Assembly (NCBI GenBank): GCA_030849065.1
Contig: JASAON010001587.1
Span: 1-64,000 of the forward strand
DNA from: Jaenimonas drosophilae
Lineage: Eukaryota; Euglenozoa; Kinetoplastea; Trypanosomatida; Trypanosomatidae
DNA length: 64,000 bases
Direction of reading: 5' to 3'
The notes under the pieces are model-generated. The model was not told where the DNA came from. It worked only from the letters and a program-made list of their open reading frames with translations, and made no database searches. The position numbers and the translations under genes are program-made. Positions 20,036 to 29,007 of the stretch are shown here, in pieces. Within the stretch, counting starts at the first letter, position 1; every line of letters starts with the position of its first letter.

Positions 20036-22972
20036 ATGATGAAATCTCTGACCGGTGAGATGGCCTCCGCCTACAACCCGGCGGAGGTCGAGAAGGAGTG
20101 GTACGCCTGGTGGGAAAAGTCTGACTTCTTCAAGCCTGCATCCGACGTGGGCCGCGCCACCAATGGTGAGAAGTTCGTCATTGTGACCCCACCGCCGAAC
20201 GTGACGGGTGTGCTCCACTTGGGCCACGCCCTCACCGGTGCTGTACAGGACACGTTGATTCGCTACCACCGCATGAAGGGTGACAACACCCTTTACCTCC
20301 CAGGCACCGACCACGCCGGTATTGCCACTCAGGTGGTTGTGGAGAAGCGTGTGTTGAAGGAGGAAGGAAAGAGCCGCCACGACCTCGGCCGTGAGGAGTT
20401 CACCCGCCGTCTGTGGGACTACAAGAACACCCGCGCTGGAATGATCACACAGCAGTTCCGCGGCATCGGTCTCTCTCTGGATTGGTCCCGTGAGCGCTTC
20501 ACGATGGATGAAGGCTGCGCCAACGCCGTCGTCGAGGCCTTTGTGAAGCTCCACGAGGATGGCCTCGTCAGCCGCTCCACACGTTTGGTGAACTGGTGCT
20601 GTGCGCTGCAGAGTGCCATCTCTGACCTGGAGGTGGAGTTCGAGGATGTTCCGAAGAACGCCAAGCTCGCTGTCCCTGGATACGAAAAGAAGGTGGATAT
20701 GGGTGTTCTCACCCATGTGGCCTACAAGCTGGTGGATAGCGATGAGGAGCTCGTCATCGCCACCACTCGTCCCGAGACACTCCTCGGTGATACCGCCGTG
20801 GCCATCCACCCAGAGGACCCCCGCTACACCAAGTTCCACGGAAAGCACCTCAAGTGCCCCTTCCGCGATGAAACCATCCCCATTGTGCTGGACCCTACCT
20901 TGGTGGATATGAACTTTGGAACCGGAGCGGTGAAGATCACCCCGGCCCACGACCCCAACGATTTTGAGGCCGGCCTCCGCCACAACCTCCCCCAAATCAC
21001 CATGATGGATCTCAGCGGACGCATCTCCATGGAGAGCCCCTTCAAGGGTATGCACCGCTTCGAGTGCCGCAAGGCCATTGTGAAGGCCCTGGAGGAGATG
21101 GGCCTCCTGCGCGAAGTGGTCCCCTATGAGTACCGTGTCGGGCGCTGCAGCCGCACGGGTGACATTGTCGAGCCACTTCTCATGCCGCAGTGGTTCGTGG
21201 ACTGCTCGGATATGGCCCGACAGGCTGTGGAGGCGGTCCGCAACAAGGAGCTCCGCCTCTACCCTGCCACTCACGAGGCGGTGTGGTTCCACTGGCTGGA
21301 GAACATCAAGCCCTGGTGCGTCTCCCGCCAGCTCTGGTGGGGTCACCGCATCCCAGCCTACAAGGTTCAGGGTCCTATCCCTGAGACCCACCCCGACCCG
21401 TGGGTTGTGGCCCGTAACGTGGAAGAGGCCCACGTGAAGGCAGCAGCCAAGTTCGGAATCACCGTGGAGGAGGCCCGCAAGGCCACCTACAGCCAAGACC
21501 CGGATGTTCTGGACACGTGGTTCAGTTCGGCCATGTGGCCCTACAGCACCCTTGGCTGGCCCGCAGACTCCGATGATATGGCCAAGTTCTTCCCCACCTC
21601 ATTGATGGAGACGGGCCACGACATCATCTTCTTTTGGGTTGCACGCATGGTGATGTCGTCACTCCACTTCACCAAGCAGCTGCCCTTTAAGGAAGTCTTC
21701 TTCCACGCGATGGTGCGCGACAAGAATGGCGACAAGATGAGCAAGTCCAAGGGCAATGTGATTGATCCCCTCTACATCATTCAGGGAGTTACCCTGGAGC
21801 AGCTCAACGACACGGTGCGGGAGGGCAACCTGAGCGACAAGGAGGTGGCCAGCGCGTTGAAGCAGCAGAAGGAGGTCTTCCCCGAGGGTATTCCAGAGTG
21901 CGGCAGTGATGCCCTTCGCTTTGGCCTGCTCACCTACACTCAGTCTGGCCGTAACGTAAACTTGGATATTGCTCGCATTGTGGCCTACCGCCAATTCTGC
22001 AACAAGCTCTGGAACGTGGTCCGCTACGTGCTCTACCACGCACTGGGCACCGACTACAAGCCAGAGAAGCAGACCTTCAGCGTTGAGGAGGATGGCGAAG
22101 GCCTTCCACTGGAGTGCCAGTGGATTCTCTCCCGCTTGGATGTGGCGATTGAGGAGGCCGTTCACGGTATGAGCGAGGGCTGCTACGACTTCGCCCTCTC
22201 CACCAATGCTGTGTACCGCTTCTGGTTGTATGAGCTTTGCGACGTCTTCCTTGAGCTGACGAAGCCCACGATCCAGTCCGGTGGTGCCAAGAAGCAACTC
22301 GTCCAGGATGTGCTTCTCTTTGTTGTTGAAAAGGCGCTCCGCCTGCTGCATCCCATGATGCCATTCCTGACCGAGGAGCTCTGGCACCGCCTTCCCCACT
22401 ACTCCACGTTCTCCACCGATACCATCATGCTCGCCCCCTACCCTGAGCCGAGCGGATGGCGCAACGAAACCGTGGAGAACTGCATGACGGTGATGCTGGA
22501 CATTGTGCACGAGGTACGCTCCATGAAGGCTTCCTACTCCCTCACCAACAAGCACAAGCCTGATGTCTGGGTTACCGCCCAGACCCCGGAGCTGAAGCAG
22601 CTGATTACGGAAGAGTCCTTCATGGTCAACTCCCTTGGTGTCGTTGGCACGGTAACGGTGGTACTCCCTGAAGAGGAGGCTGCGGCCGTGCCGAAGGGCT
22701 GCGGGTACTCCTTGGTGACGAAGGAGGTGGGTGTCAACATGATGCTCATGGGCTTTATCGATGTTGCCAAGGAGGTACAGAAGCTGGAGAAGCAGCTGGC
22801 CGCCCTTCAAAAGCAAATCGAGGGCACGAACAAGAAGATGACCATCCCTAACTACGAAACCAAGGTGCCAGAGAGCATTCGACAGGCCAACACCGAAAAG
22901 ATGGAGTCCCTGGTTGCCCAGGAAGTTCAGCTGAAGGAAGGCCTCGAGAAGATGAAGAGCCTTCAGGTCTAA
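20036..22972 (+). CDS. VARS: Valyl-tRNA synthetase
   Basis: This 978-residue class I synthetase charges tRNA-Val. The HIGH-type motif lies in PPNVTGVLHLGHAL (about 53-66) and the KMSKS motif in NGDKMSKSKGNVIDP (about 565-580). Between them is the editing (CP1) domain, including VIATTRPETLLGDTAVAIHP and GTGAVKITPAHDPND. A C-terminal coiled coil (VQKLEKQLAALQKQIEG and onward) is the usual tRNA-binding tail of ValRS. No clear mitochondrial presequence is visible. Since trypanosomatid mitochondria import tRNAs and generally share synthetases with the cytosol, dual targeting is likely but not shown. Start codons at 20036 and 20039 are adjacent. Codon bias indicates high expression. Confidence 0.97.
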   Translation: MMKSLTGEMASAYNPAEVEKEWYAWWEKSDFFKPASDVGRATNGEKFVIVTPPPNVTGVLHLGHALTGAVQDTLIRYHRMKGDNTLYLPGTDHAGIATQVVVEKRVLKEEGKSRHDLGREEFTRRLWDYKNTRAGMITQQFRGIGLSLDWSRERFTMDEGCANAVVEAFVKLHEDGLVSRSTRLVNWCCALQSAISDLEVEFEDVPKNAKLAVPGYEKKVDMGVLTHVAYKLVDSDEELVIATTRPETLLGDTAVAIHPEDPRYTKFHGKHLKCPFRDETIPIVLDPTLVDMNFGTGAVKITPAHDPNDFEAGLRHNLPQITMMDLSGRISMESPFKGMHRFECRKAIVKALEEMGLLREVVPYEYRVGRCSRTGDIVEPLLMPQWFVDCSDMARQAVEAVRNKELRLYPATHEAVWFHWLENIKPWCVSRQLWWGHRIPAYKVQGPIPETHPDPWVVARNVEEAHVKAAAKFGITVEEARKATYSQDPDVLDTWFSSAMWPYSTLGWPADSDDMAKFFPTSLMETGHDIIFFWVARMVMSSLHFTKQLPFKEVFFHAMVRDKNGDKMSKSKGNVIDPLYIIQGVTLEQLNDTVREGNLSDKEVASALKQQKEVFPEGIPECGSDALRFGLLTYTQSGRNVNLDIARIVAYRQFCNKLWNVVRYVLYHALGTDYKPEKQTFSVEEDGEGLPLECQWILSRLDVAIEEAVHGMSEGCYDFALSTNAVYRFWLYELCDVFLELTKPTIQSGGAKKQLVQDVLLFVVEKALRLLHPMMPFLTEELWHRLPHYSTFSTDTIMLAPYPEPSGWRNETVENCMTVMLDIVHEVRSMKASYSLTNKHKPDVWVTAQTPELKQLITEESFMVNSLGVVGTVTVVLPEEEAAAVPKGCGYSLVTKEVGVNMMLMGFIDVAKEVQKLEKQLAALQKQIEGTNKKMTIPNYETKVPESIRQANTEKMESLVAQEVQLKEGLEKMKSLQV

Positions 22973-23137
22973 GGAGAGGTTCCCCTCTCTCCCTTCCTGT
23001 TCTCATACTGTACTCGGTGGAGTCCCTTGACCCCCACGGTGAAGATTGCTGCTATGTGCTTTCATCACTTCCCAATCACCCCCTCTCCTGCTTCAGGTAT
23101 CGGATGTGGTTGTATGTGAAGTAACAGCACCTCTCAG

Positions 23138-23152
23138 CCCCCCCCCCCCCCC
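23138..23152. repeat. C15 homopolymer
   Basis: Fifteen consecutive C bases inside a longer pyrimidine tract that ends with an AG near 23189-23190; a possible distal acceptor for the prozyme mRNA. Confidence 0.9.
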
Positions 23153-23448
23153 ACCCCCATCCACCCTCACCCAATCAACTCCACTAACAGTTGGTGGTGG
23201 CGTCCACACCACCTACCCAACCAGTTTCTTCCCCCTCTCAAAAGAAAAGAAAGCTTCAGGCTCAAGGGAGTGACCACTCATCACCAGTAAATCTCTAAAT
23301 CACTTTACCCTTACTCCCCCACAAGCGCAACCAAATGCATGGAAGCGAATTGCGTCACTGCCATGCTTGAAATTGTGCGTTTCATGTGTATCACCTTGTG
23401 TACGCACTTGTCCAGCTCCACTTCCCTGTTTGGTTCCATGGTGCCTTG

Positions 23449-23471
23449 TACTTCTATTCTATTCTTCTTAG
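23449..23471 (+). promoter_or_regulatory. Predicted proximal trans-splice acceptor for prozyme
   Basis: Tract cttctattctattcttcttag with AG at 23470-23471. The 130 bases from here to the prozyme ATG at 23602 contain no other ATG, so use of this site gives a leader free of upstream frames, while use of the more distal site near 23190 would include several. Confidence 0.5.
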
Positions 23472-23601
23472 TTCCTGCTTTTGTGATTCCACCTGTGGCG
23501 CTTTCGGTTGGCGACGCAAGAAACCATACATTTCACACATCTGTGAACCAGCGACTGTAGAGATCTCGTTTGTGGCGTTGTGCAGACCAACTGTTGGTGA
23601 T

Positions 23602-24567
23602 ATGTCTCTTACCTCTGGATGGGCTTCTCCTCGTGATGAGTTCCCTGAGTCAGTGCACGCGCTGATGTCCCTGTGGGGCGGCTTCGTGGACCCCACCGAC
23701 GGCCTCGACAGTGCATTGGAAAAGCGGCTGGAGCTGGACTTCGCTGCTCCCCTTGACCTGCATCATCTTCCCTCCGCTCGCGTGGGGCAGCTTATGTGGG
23801 GTGCCGGTCAATCCCTTGTGCGCGAGGAATCCCGTGATGGCATGCTGGCCCTCAGTTTTACCGAGAGCTTGATTGTTGTGACCGCCAAGCAGCTCGTCAT
23901 CACAGCCTCTTCTTCGGTGATGCTGCACAAGGTCCTGGAGCCACTGCTGTCCCTGGTGGGTGACTGCGGAGCCAAGGTGCAGTGGGCCAGTTTCTTCCGT
24001 CGCAATACCAGCTCTCCATGGTGCATGCATGTGGAGATGGCTGGGGAGACGAGTGACATCATGGCTCAGGAGTATGCGGAGCTCAAGGCTGCGTTTCCCT
24101 CAGGCAAGTCATTCCTCACCGGGCCGGTGGATGGCGATCACTTTTTCCACTTCGTCTTTGATGGAGTCGATCGCAGCCAGTCGATGCCACCACGCGAGAC
24201 AGACAGCCAGATCAACGTGTACCTCTACGGCATGCAGCCCACGGAGGAGGACTGCCACAAGGATACTCAATCCCTGCGCCACCTGCCCAATTGTCAGTAC
24301 GAAATCCACCGCGTCTTTGCTGGCGCCACCGCGGCCTCCTTCGAAACCAATGCGCAGCCACGTGATGCAACGAAGCGGATTGCGGCATTGCTGGAGGAGC
24401 ATCAGCCCTCCCGCTTTACTGTTGTTGCGCTGGAAGATATTCACGGGGACGCCCCTGCGCTGCGCTCGATGCTGCACTCCTTCGATGGCTATACCCTGCA
24501 GAGCCGTACGGCCAACTGTTTCGGTGAGGGCTACTCTTTTCACCAAGTAGTGTTCTCCCGTAGATAG
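23602..24567 (+). CDS. S-adenosylmethionine decarboxylase prozyme (catalytically dead regulatory subunit)
   Basis: A 321-residue paralogue of AdoMetDC that in T. brucei forms a heterodimer with the catalytic subunit and activates it allosterically. The frame is open further 5' but the first in-frame ATG is at 23602. Compared with the active enzyme in this same window, the N-terminal FEGPEKRLE becomes DSALEKRLE, so the first of the two catalytic glutamates is lost. The processing region YVLTESSLFV becomes LSFTESLIVV; aligned without gaps from the following strand, Glu replaces the pyruvoyl-forming serine. The ITCGTTT cysteine segment becomes ITASSSV, losing the catalytic cysteine. Self-cleavage and decarboxylation are therefore not expected. 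Prozyme level is the known control point of this pathway in T. brucei. Confidence 0.93.
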   Translation: MSLTSGWASPRDEFPESVHALMSLWGGFVDPTDGLDSALEKRLELDFAAPLDLHHLPSARVGQLMWGAGQSLVREESRDGMLALSFTESLIVVTAKQLVITASSSVMLHKVLEPLLSLVGDCGAKVQWASFFRRNTSSPWCMHVEMAGETSDIMAQEYAELKAAFPSGKSFLTGPVDGDHFFHFVFDGVDRSQSMPPRETDSQINVYLYGMQPTEEDCHKDTQSLRHLPNCQYEIHRVFAGATAASFETNAQPRDATKRIAALLEEHQPSRFTVVALEDIHGDAPALRSMLHSFDGYTLQSRTANCFGEGYSFHQVVFSRR

Positions 24568-25742
24568 CGGTGCCTTGATGCGCGAATATGACATTTTCTC
24601 TCACACACACACTCGCGTCTCGTTCACCATCCTTTTCAGGTGGCGTGCGCACAGGGCTCTGAGCACAACGGCCAAGGTCGGGGGGTGAGGATCGAATCGG
24701 AACACATTCGATTCCCCTTCATGTTTGTTTGTTATCTTCGAGGTACGCAGGTGGAAGAGTGAGTGATGAACAGTGGTTCTTCACCAAAGTAGAGGAACGC
24801 CAGTGGAGGGAGTCAGGAACAACAACGCGCGGAAGTAGGGTGTCTGTTTCTGCTGTGTGCGTGAGTCAGCGACATATGGGAGAGCACACAACTTCTAGAG
24901 TTTGGCACCGCCTTGTTGTTTCTTTCATTCCTCGGCAGTTCTTCCGTTGTGTGAGGGTTGATCTGCATGTTTCTTCTTCTCAGTTCTCTTTTTTTTTGTC
25001 AGACGAGGGGGGACTCTCATCTACACCACGTCACCATCTTTTGTTTTTCGATGCTGTCCAAGGGAGACTGAACCACTTCTGTGGAGGGGGACTACCAGAT
25101 GTGTGAAGAGTAGAAACCACACATGTGGGATCCCGATGTCGTACACTGAGGGTGAGGAGCGCTCGTGTCATTGTCGGTGGATCAGACTCTGATCCTTTCA
25201 CAATGGAAACCAACTTGTTTGGTCCGCGATGCATTCTCATTCTCAATCTATCCTGTGTACGTTTTGCTCACATTCATCTCCACCTTCCCCAAGTCCTCTC
25301 CCTCACGTCAGTATCTAAGAGTAAGCTAAGAGGAGTGCACTCCTACTCACGGAGCGTCATTACAGATGCCCGTCGATCATGCCTTTGCTCATTCCAGATT
25401 CCTTCATTTTTGTTCCCTTTTTTGATTTTTGCTGTGCCTTTCCATGTTCGTATATGGTTCGACAGAAGATGAAGAAGCTACACACTCTGCATTACCCCAT
25501 CTTCGGTGCTTTGGCAACTTCACTTCTCTCTTCTCATCCCCGTGAGGTGCTTTTCTGTCCCACGGCAAGTGTGCATGTGTCCGAACATGAGAAATCTCCC
25601 CTGACTTGTGCATTTCATGAATGCTTACTTTCTCTTTTTCTCACCTGACAAGAATCCAAGTCGTTGGCACTGACTGGATTAGCTGCAGAATATATTTTTT
25701 CCACCCACACACATACACGCACGTACTCATTTTCACAGCGAC
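24568..25742. other. Long intergenic region prozyme-RBR ligase
   Basis: 1.18 kb with no supported gene. The first part is presumably the prozyme 3' UTR and contains a short perfect inverted repeat. Poly-Y tracts near 25395-25430 and 25625-25645, and a final cag at 25736-25738, are possible acceptors for the next gene; the last would leave only a 4-base leader. Confidence 0.6.
24689..24714 (+). repeat. Short inverted repeat (hairpin) downstream of prozyme
   Basis: atcgaat at 24691-24697 and its exact complement attcgat at 24706-24712 flank an 8-base loop. One G-U and one G-C pair extend the stem to nine. It lies about 120 bases after the prozyme stop, so it would be in its 3' UTR. Confidence 0.6.
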
Positions 25743-27245
25743 ATGAGTTGGTACTCAAGCGAAGATGATGACGATGATGACTACATGGATAATGAGCTTG
25801 AGTCATCAACCGTCCATCCCGGGAGTTCCTCGCCGAGAACGACGGGACCCGGGACAGGTGTGAAGGACAATGTAGTTGGTCGTCAGGGACGCGACGCGGT
25901 GTCATGCACGACCGTCCAGACCTTAACTTTTGACGTCGTGCAGAGCGAAATGTGGAAGACCGTGCAGAGCTTTCGCGACCTCACACATGTTTCAACGGCT
26001 GCCGCAGTTATTTTACTCCGCCACTGCAATTGGCATGGAGATAACGCCATGGAGTCCTACTACTCTGGCGATAGTGATCAACTGCTGGAATCGCTTAACC
26101 TGTCGCAGGAAATCATCTTCAATGATAATCATTTGGAGCGGAACACAAGTGAGGAAACCTGTCTTGCCTGTATGGAGGAGTTAGCACCAGGAAATGGCCT
26201 GTGTTTTTCCACGTGCAAGCACTACTTTTGCTTCGACTGCTGGGTCGATTCAATACTCTACAAGGTACGGGGTGCCTTGGATCTTCTAGACGTGCGCTGC
26301 CAAATGGATGGGTGTAATGAGCTGATTGCCCTTTCACAAATGACGGAGGTCTTTGGAAGCACAGACGCACAGAAGGAGATTGTAGACCGCGCCTATCTCA
26401 ACTCCTTCATGAGTGCCTCTACTCGCTACAAGTTCTGCGCGAATCCACAGTCGTGCCACAACACCATTTTATTTGTTCCGTACGCCTACACACTGAGTGA
26501 TATTAGGTGTGGCAAATGTAGCTACTTCTTCTGCATGAACTGCGGGCTGCCGGCACACGCTCCGGCAACATGCCGAGACATGGAACGCTGGATTGCTTGT
26601 GTGAAGGCGGACTCTGCCTCCGCTGCTTGTGTCCTTGAGATCTCGAAGCCCTGCCCGGGGTGCAAAACGCGTATTCAAAAGACCGTTGGATGTCATCACA
26701 TGACGTGTTTTCTCTGTACGCATCAGTTTTGCTGGGTGTGTTTGGCACCATGGACCGCCAACAGCTACAACACACACGCCTACAACTGCCGAGGTGATGG
26801 ACGAGATGCAAAGATGACGGAGTCGAATGACTCCAAAGACTTCCTTGAGAACTACACCAATTATGACAAACACCTTAACGCGAAGAAGCGTGTCATTGAC
26901 AAGTTCAAACAACTTCGTTCATCAAATGGATTCACCTTTGTGTCCATGCCCACCGCCAACTCAGATTTTGTTATTCACCTCATTCACAATATGGAGCTTG
27001 TTTATTCCGATGCCTGTCAGGTACTTGCTCACTGCTACGTGCATACCTTTTGCGCGTCTGTGGAGGGGGTTAAGGATCTCCCCGTCTTCTTCGACCGTCG
27101 TCGTCACCTTGAGGAAGCCACGAACAGTATAGCGATGAGCGTGGGCGAAATTACGAAGTACCCGCTCAACGAAACCATTGTCGCGCGAATTCGCGGAGAA
27201 GTGGATGCAGTGAATAAGTGGATTCAGGTTATTTGCTCAATATGA
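25743..27245 (+). CDS. RBR-type (RING-IBR-RING) E3 ubiquitin ligase, Ariadne-like
   Basis: This 500-residue protein should transfer ubiquitin via a thioester on RING2. The N-terminus is acidic (EDDDDDDYMDNELESS). A UBA-like helical segment follows near 70-115. RING1 begins at C140 (CLACMEE) and includes STCKHYFCFDCW. The IBR holds YKFCANPQSC and CGKCSYFFCMNCGLPAH. RING2 holds CPGCKTRIQKTVGCHHMTC; C317, just before HHMTC, is at the position of the catalytic cysteine of Ariadne ligases. The C-terminal helical region (about 355-500) is consistent with an Ariadne domain, which in relatives autoinhibits the enzyme and responds to cullins. Substrate unknown. It lies between the two AdoMetDC paralogues. 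Confidence 0.92.
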   Translation: MSWYSSEDDDDDDYMDNELESSTVHPGSSSPRTTGPGTGVKDNVVGRQGRDAVSCTTVQTLTFDVVQSEMWKTVQSFRDLTHVSTAAAVILLRHCNWHGDNAMESYYSGDSDQLLESLNLSQEIIFNDNHLERNTSEETCLACMEELAPGNGLCFSTCKHYFCFDCWVDSILYKVRGALDLLDVRCQMDGCNELIALSQMTEVFGSTDAQKEIVDRAYLNSFMSASTRYKFCANPQSCHNTILFVPYAYTLSDIRCGKCSYFFCMNCGLPAHAPATCRDMERWIACVKADSASAACVLEISKPCPGCKTRIQKTVGCHHMTCFLCTHQFCWVCLAPWTANSYNTHAYNCRGDGRDAKMTESNDSKDFLENYTNYDKHLNAKKRVIDKFKQLRSSNGFTFVSMPTANSDFVIHLIHNMELVYSDACQVLAHCYVHTFCASVEGVKDLPVFFDRRRHLEEATNSIAMSVGEITKYPLNETIVARIRGEVDAVNKWIQVICSI

Positions 27246-27587
27246 TGGTTGTTTTTTTTTTTGAAGATGTGCGGTTGCTGCGTGAACCAGCCAAGGCGCC
27301 AAGTATTGGCGATGAAGGCTTGGCTATTATGATGAGGTACCGACAGATGTGCTGCGCTGACGTGGTTAGCGCGTCCTGCCTCGGATTCTAGTACCTATTT
27401 CATGCACGACATATATGTAAGGAAGTTTCAGTTGTCTGGGTCACTGGTACTAATATTCTATTTTCATTCTTTTGTTTTTGTTTTTTTTTTTAAGACTCAA
27501 GAGTACGAAGTGTATAGTGCCTAACTGGTGGGCTTGTAACAGTTGTTGTGAAGAAGTTCCCTGAGGGCTACCTTCCAACTCGTCATC
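27246..27587. other. Intergenic region RBR ligase-AdoMetDC
   Basis: A T-rich tract at about 27458-27494 (ending taag) is the likely acceptor for AdoMetDC. No coding sequence. Confidence 0.6.
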
Positions 27588-28685
27588 ATGTCAAACATGA
27601 AAGATCCGCTGACACTCATGGCCATGTGGGGCTCCATGAAGGACTACGACCCTGCGCAGGGCTTCAGCTTCGAGGGGCCAGAGAAGCGTCTGGAAGTCAT
27701 TATTCGCTATCTCCCCGAGACACACGTCCTTGGTCTTCACAGCCTCGGTGATGAGGTCTGGGAGGGTGTGGTGGGATCTCTCAACGCCCAGATTGTTTCA
27801 AAGGAGAAGAATGAGCACATCAAGAGCTACGTCCTCACGGAGAGTTCCTTGTTCGTCATGAAGACACGCATTATTCTCATCACCTGCGGAACGACAACCC
27901 TGCTGAACAGTGTGCCCGCCATCCTCGAGGCCATCAGCGCCGTCCGGGCTGAGTTGGAGTGGGTCTCCTTCATGCACAAGAACTACTCATTTCCGTGGGA
28001 GCAAAAGGGCCCACATACGTCACTGGCAGACGAATTCGCTGCACTGAAACGCTTCTTTCCTACAGGGAAGCCCTACATTTTTGGTCCAGTGGATAGCGAT
28101 CACTACTTCCTCTTCTGCTACGACGACATCATCCGTCCGTGTAGTTCAGAGGATGATACGCAGCTGAGCATGACGATGTACGGGCTGGACAAAGAGCAAA
28201 CGCAACACTGGTTTAGCAAAGAGTTCATCTCCACCAGTGACGAGACGAAGCGGATTCGTGCCGCCACTCGTCTCGATCAGGTGGTGGATGACAGCTGGAC
28301 CTTGCATGACCTGCAGTTCGAGCCCTGTGGGTATAGCATCAACGCCATTCGTGGTGAAGAGTATCAAACCATGCACATCACCCCAGAGGACCACTGCTCA
28401 TTTGCGTCCTACGAAACGAACAGTCGTGCCGCCAACTACGATGGTCGCATCCACACGGTGCTGAGTGTGTTTCGGCCGCAGCGGTTCACCGTCATTGTGT
28501 TTTTGGACCCGGAAAGTGCTGTGGGGAGGGCATACCGCAACGGCGACGGCATCGGTGTGGAGCCGGAGTACTACCGCGATGACTACGACGTTGTTCACCG
28601 CACCGTCAACGAGTTCGCCCCTGGCTATGTGGCCATGAAGGTGAACTACGTGAGGAAGGCAGCCCCCGCCACCGCCACCGCTTAG
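27588..28685 (+). CDS. AdoMetDC: S-adenosylmethionine decarboxylase, catalytic subunit
   Basis: A 365-residue pyruvoyl enzyme that makes decarboxylated AdoMet for spermidine, and hence trypanothione, synthesis. The proenzyme self-cleaves between E85 and S86 in YVLTESSLFV; both residues are present and numbered as in T. brucei. Other active-site elements are the FEGPEKRLEV glutamates (near residues 29-36) and the cysteine at position 100 in LITCGTTTLL. The C-terminal half includes PCGYSINAI, typical of the processing histidine/serine region. In trypanosomatids it is nearly inactive alone and is activated by the prozyme, which is encoded about 3 kb upstream. A second ATG at 27597 is possible. 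Confidence 0.97.
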   Translation: MSNMKDPLTLMAMWGSMKDYDPAQGFSFEGPEKRLEVIIRYLPETHVLGLHSLGDEVWEGVVGSLNAQIVSKEKNEHIKSYVLTESSLFVMKTRIILITCGTTTLLNSVPAILEAISAVRAELEWVSFMHKNYSFPWEQKGPHTSLADEFAALKRFFPTGKPYIFGPVDSDHYFLFCYDDIIRPCSSEDDTQLSMTMYGLDKEQTQHWFSKEFISTSDETKRIRAATRLDQVVDDSWTLHDLQFEPCGYSINAIRGEEYQTMHITPEDHCSFASYETNSRAANYDGRIHTVLSVFRPQRFTVIVFLDPESAVGRAYRNGDGIGVEPEYYRDDYDVVHRTVNEFAPGYVAMKVNYVRKAAPATATA

Positions 28686-29007
28686 GAGTAGATGTGCTGT
28701 GCGGTGTGTTTCTGCTGCTACCACAACGTCGTGTTGGTGTGAAGCAGGATTCCACACGAAGTGTAAAACTGGAGTCTCTATGTGGGGTCTCATTTTTGCT
28801 CCTAATCATCCACCAAGCTACGGCTGATACCACGATCTAAACATAGAGCATGAGCGGTAAACACACAAGTCGTTGAGTTTCGTCGTGTGTTGGTTTTTTT
28901 TTTGCTTGTCATCATGTGCTCTTCTCTCACCCTCATCTCCACTTAGCTCAGAAGTAGTGCGTGAGTGCGTACGGGCACATTTCGCATCACCATAGGAACA
29001 TCCCCCA
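28686..29007. other. Intergenic region AdoMetDC-PPR-like protein
   Basis: Untranslated. A T9 run near 28893 and ctcttctctcaccctcatctccacttag (28919-28946) are likely acceptor signals for the gene at 29008. Confidence 0.65.

Larger units (their letters stand above)
22973..23601. other. Intergenic region ValRS-prozyme
   Basis: Contains a C15 run, a second pyrimidine tract at 23451-23469, and small ATG-initiated frames (one from 23339, 73 codons) lying upstream of the prozyme start. Whether those frames are in the mature leader depends on which acceptor is used. Confidence 0.6.

Noticed and set aside
20018..21496. 492-codon antisense open frame opposite ValRS, and similar long antisense frames at 8912-9913, 21659-22816, 31171-32190, 49119-50192 and 62404-63465
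   Set aside because: All lie exactly opposite strongly C/G-ending codon-biased genes, which removes stop codons on the other strand; no splice signals support minus-strand genes.
24689..24720. tRNA-like T-arm (attcgattcccc)
   Set aside because: No matching A box, anticodon arm or acceptor stem could be built upstream.
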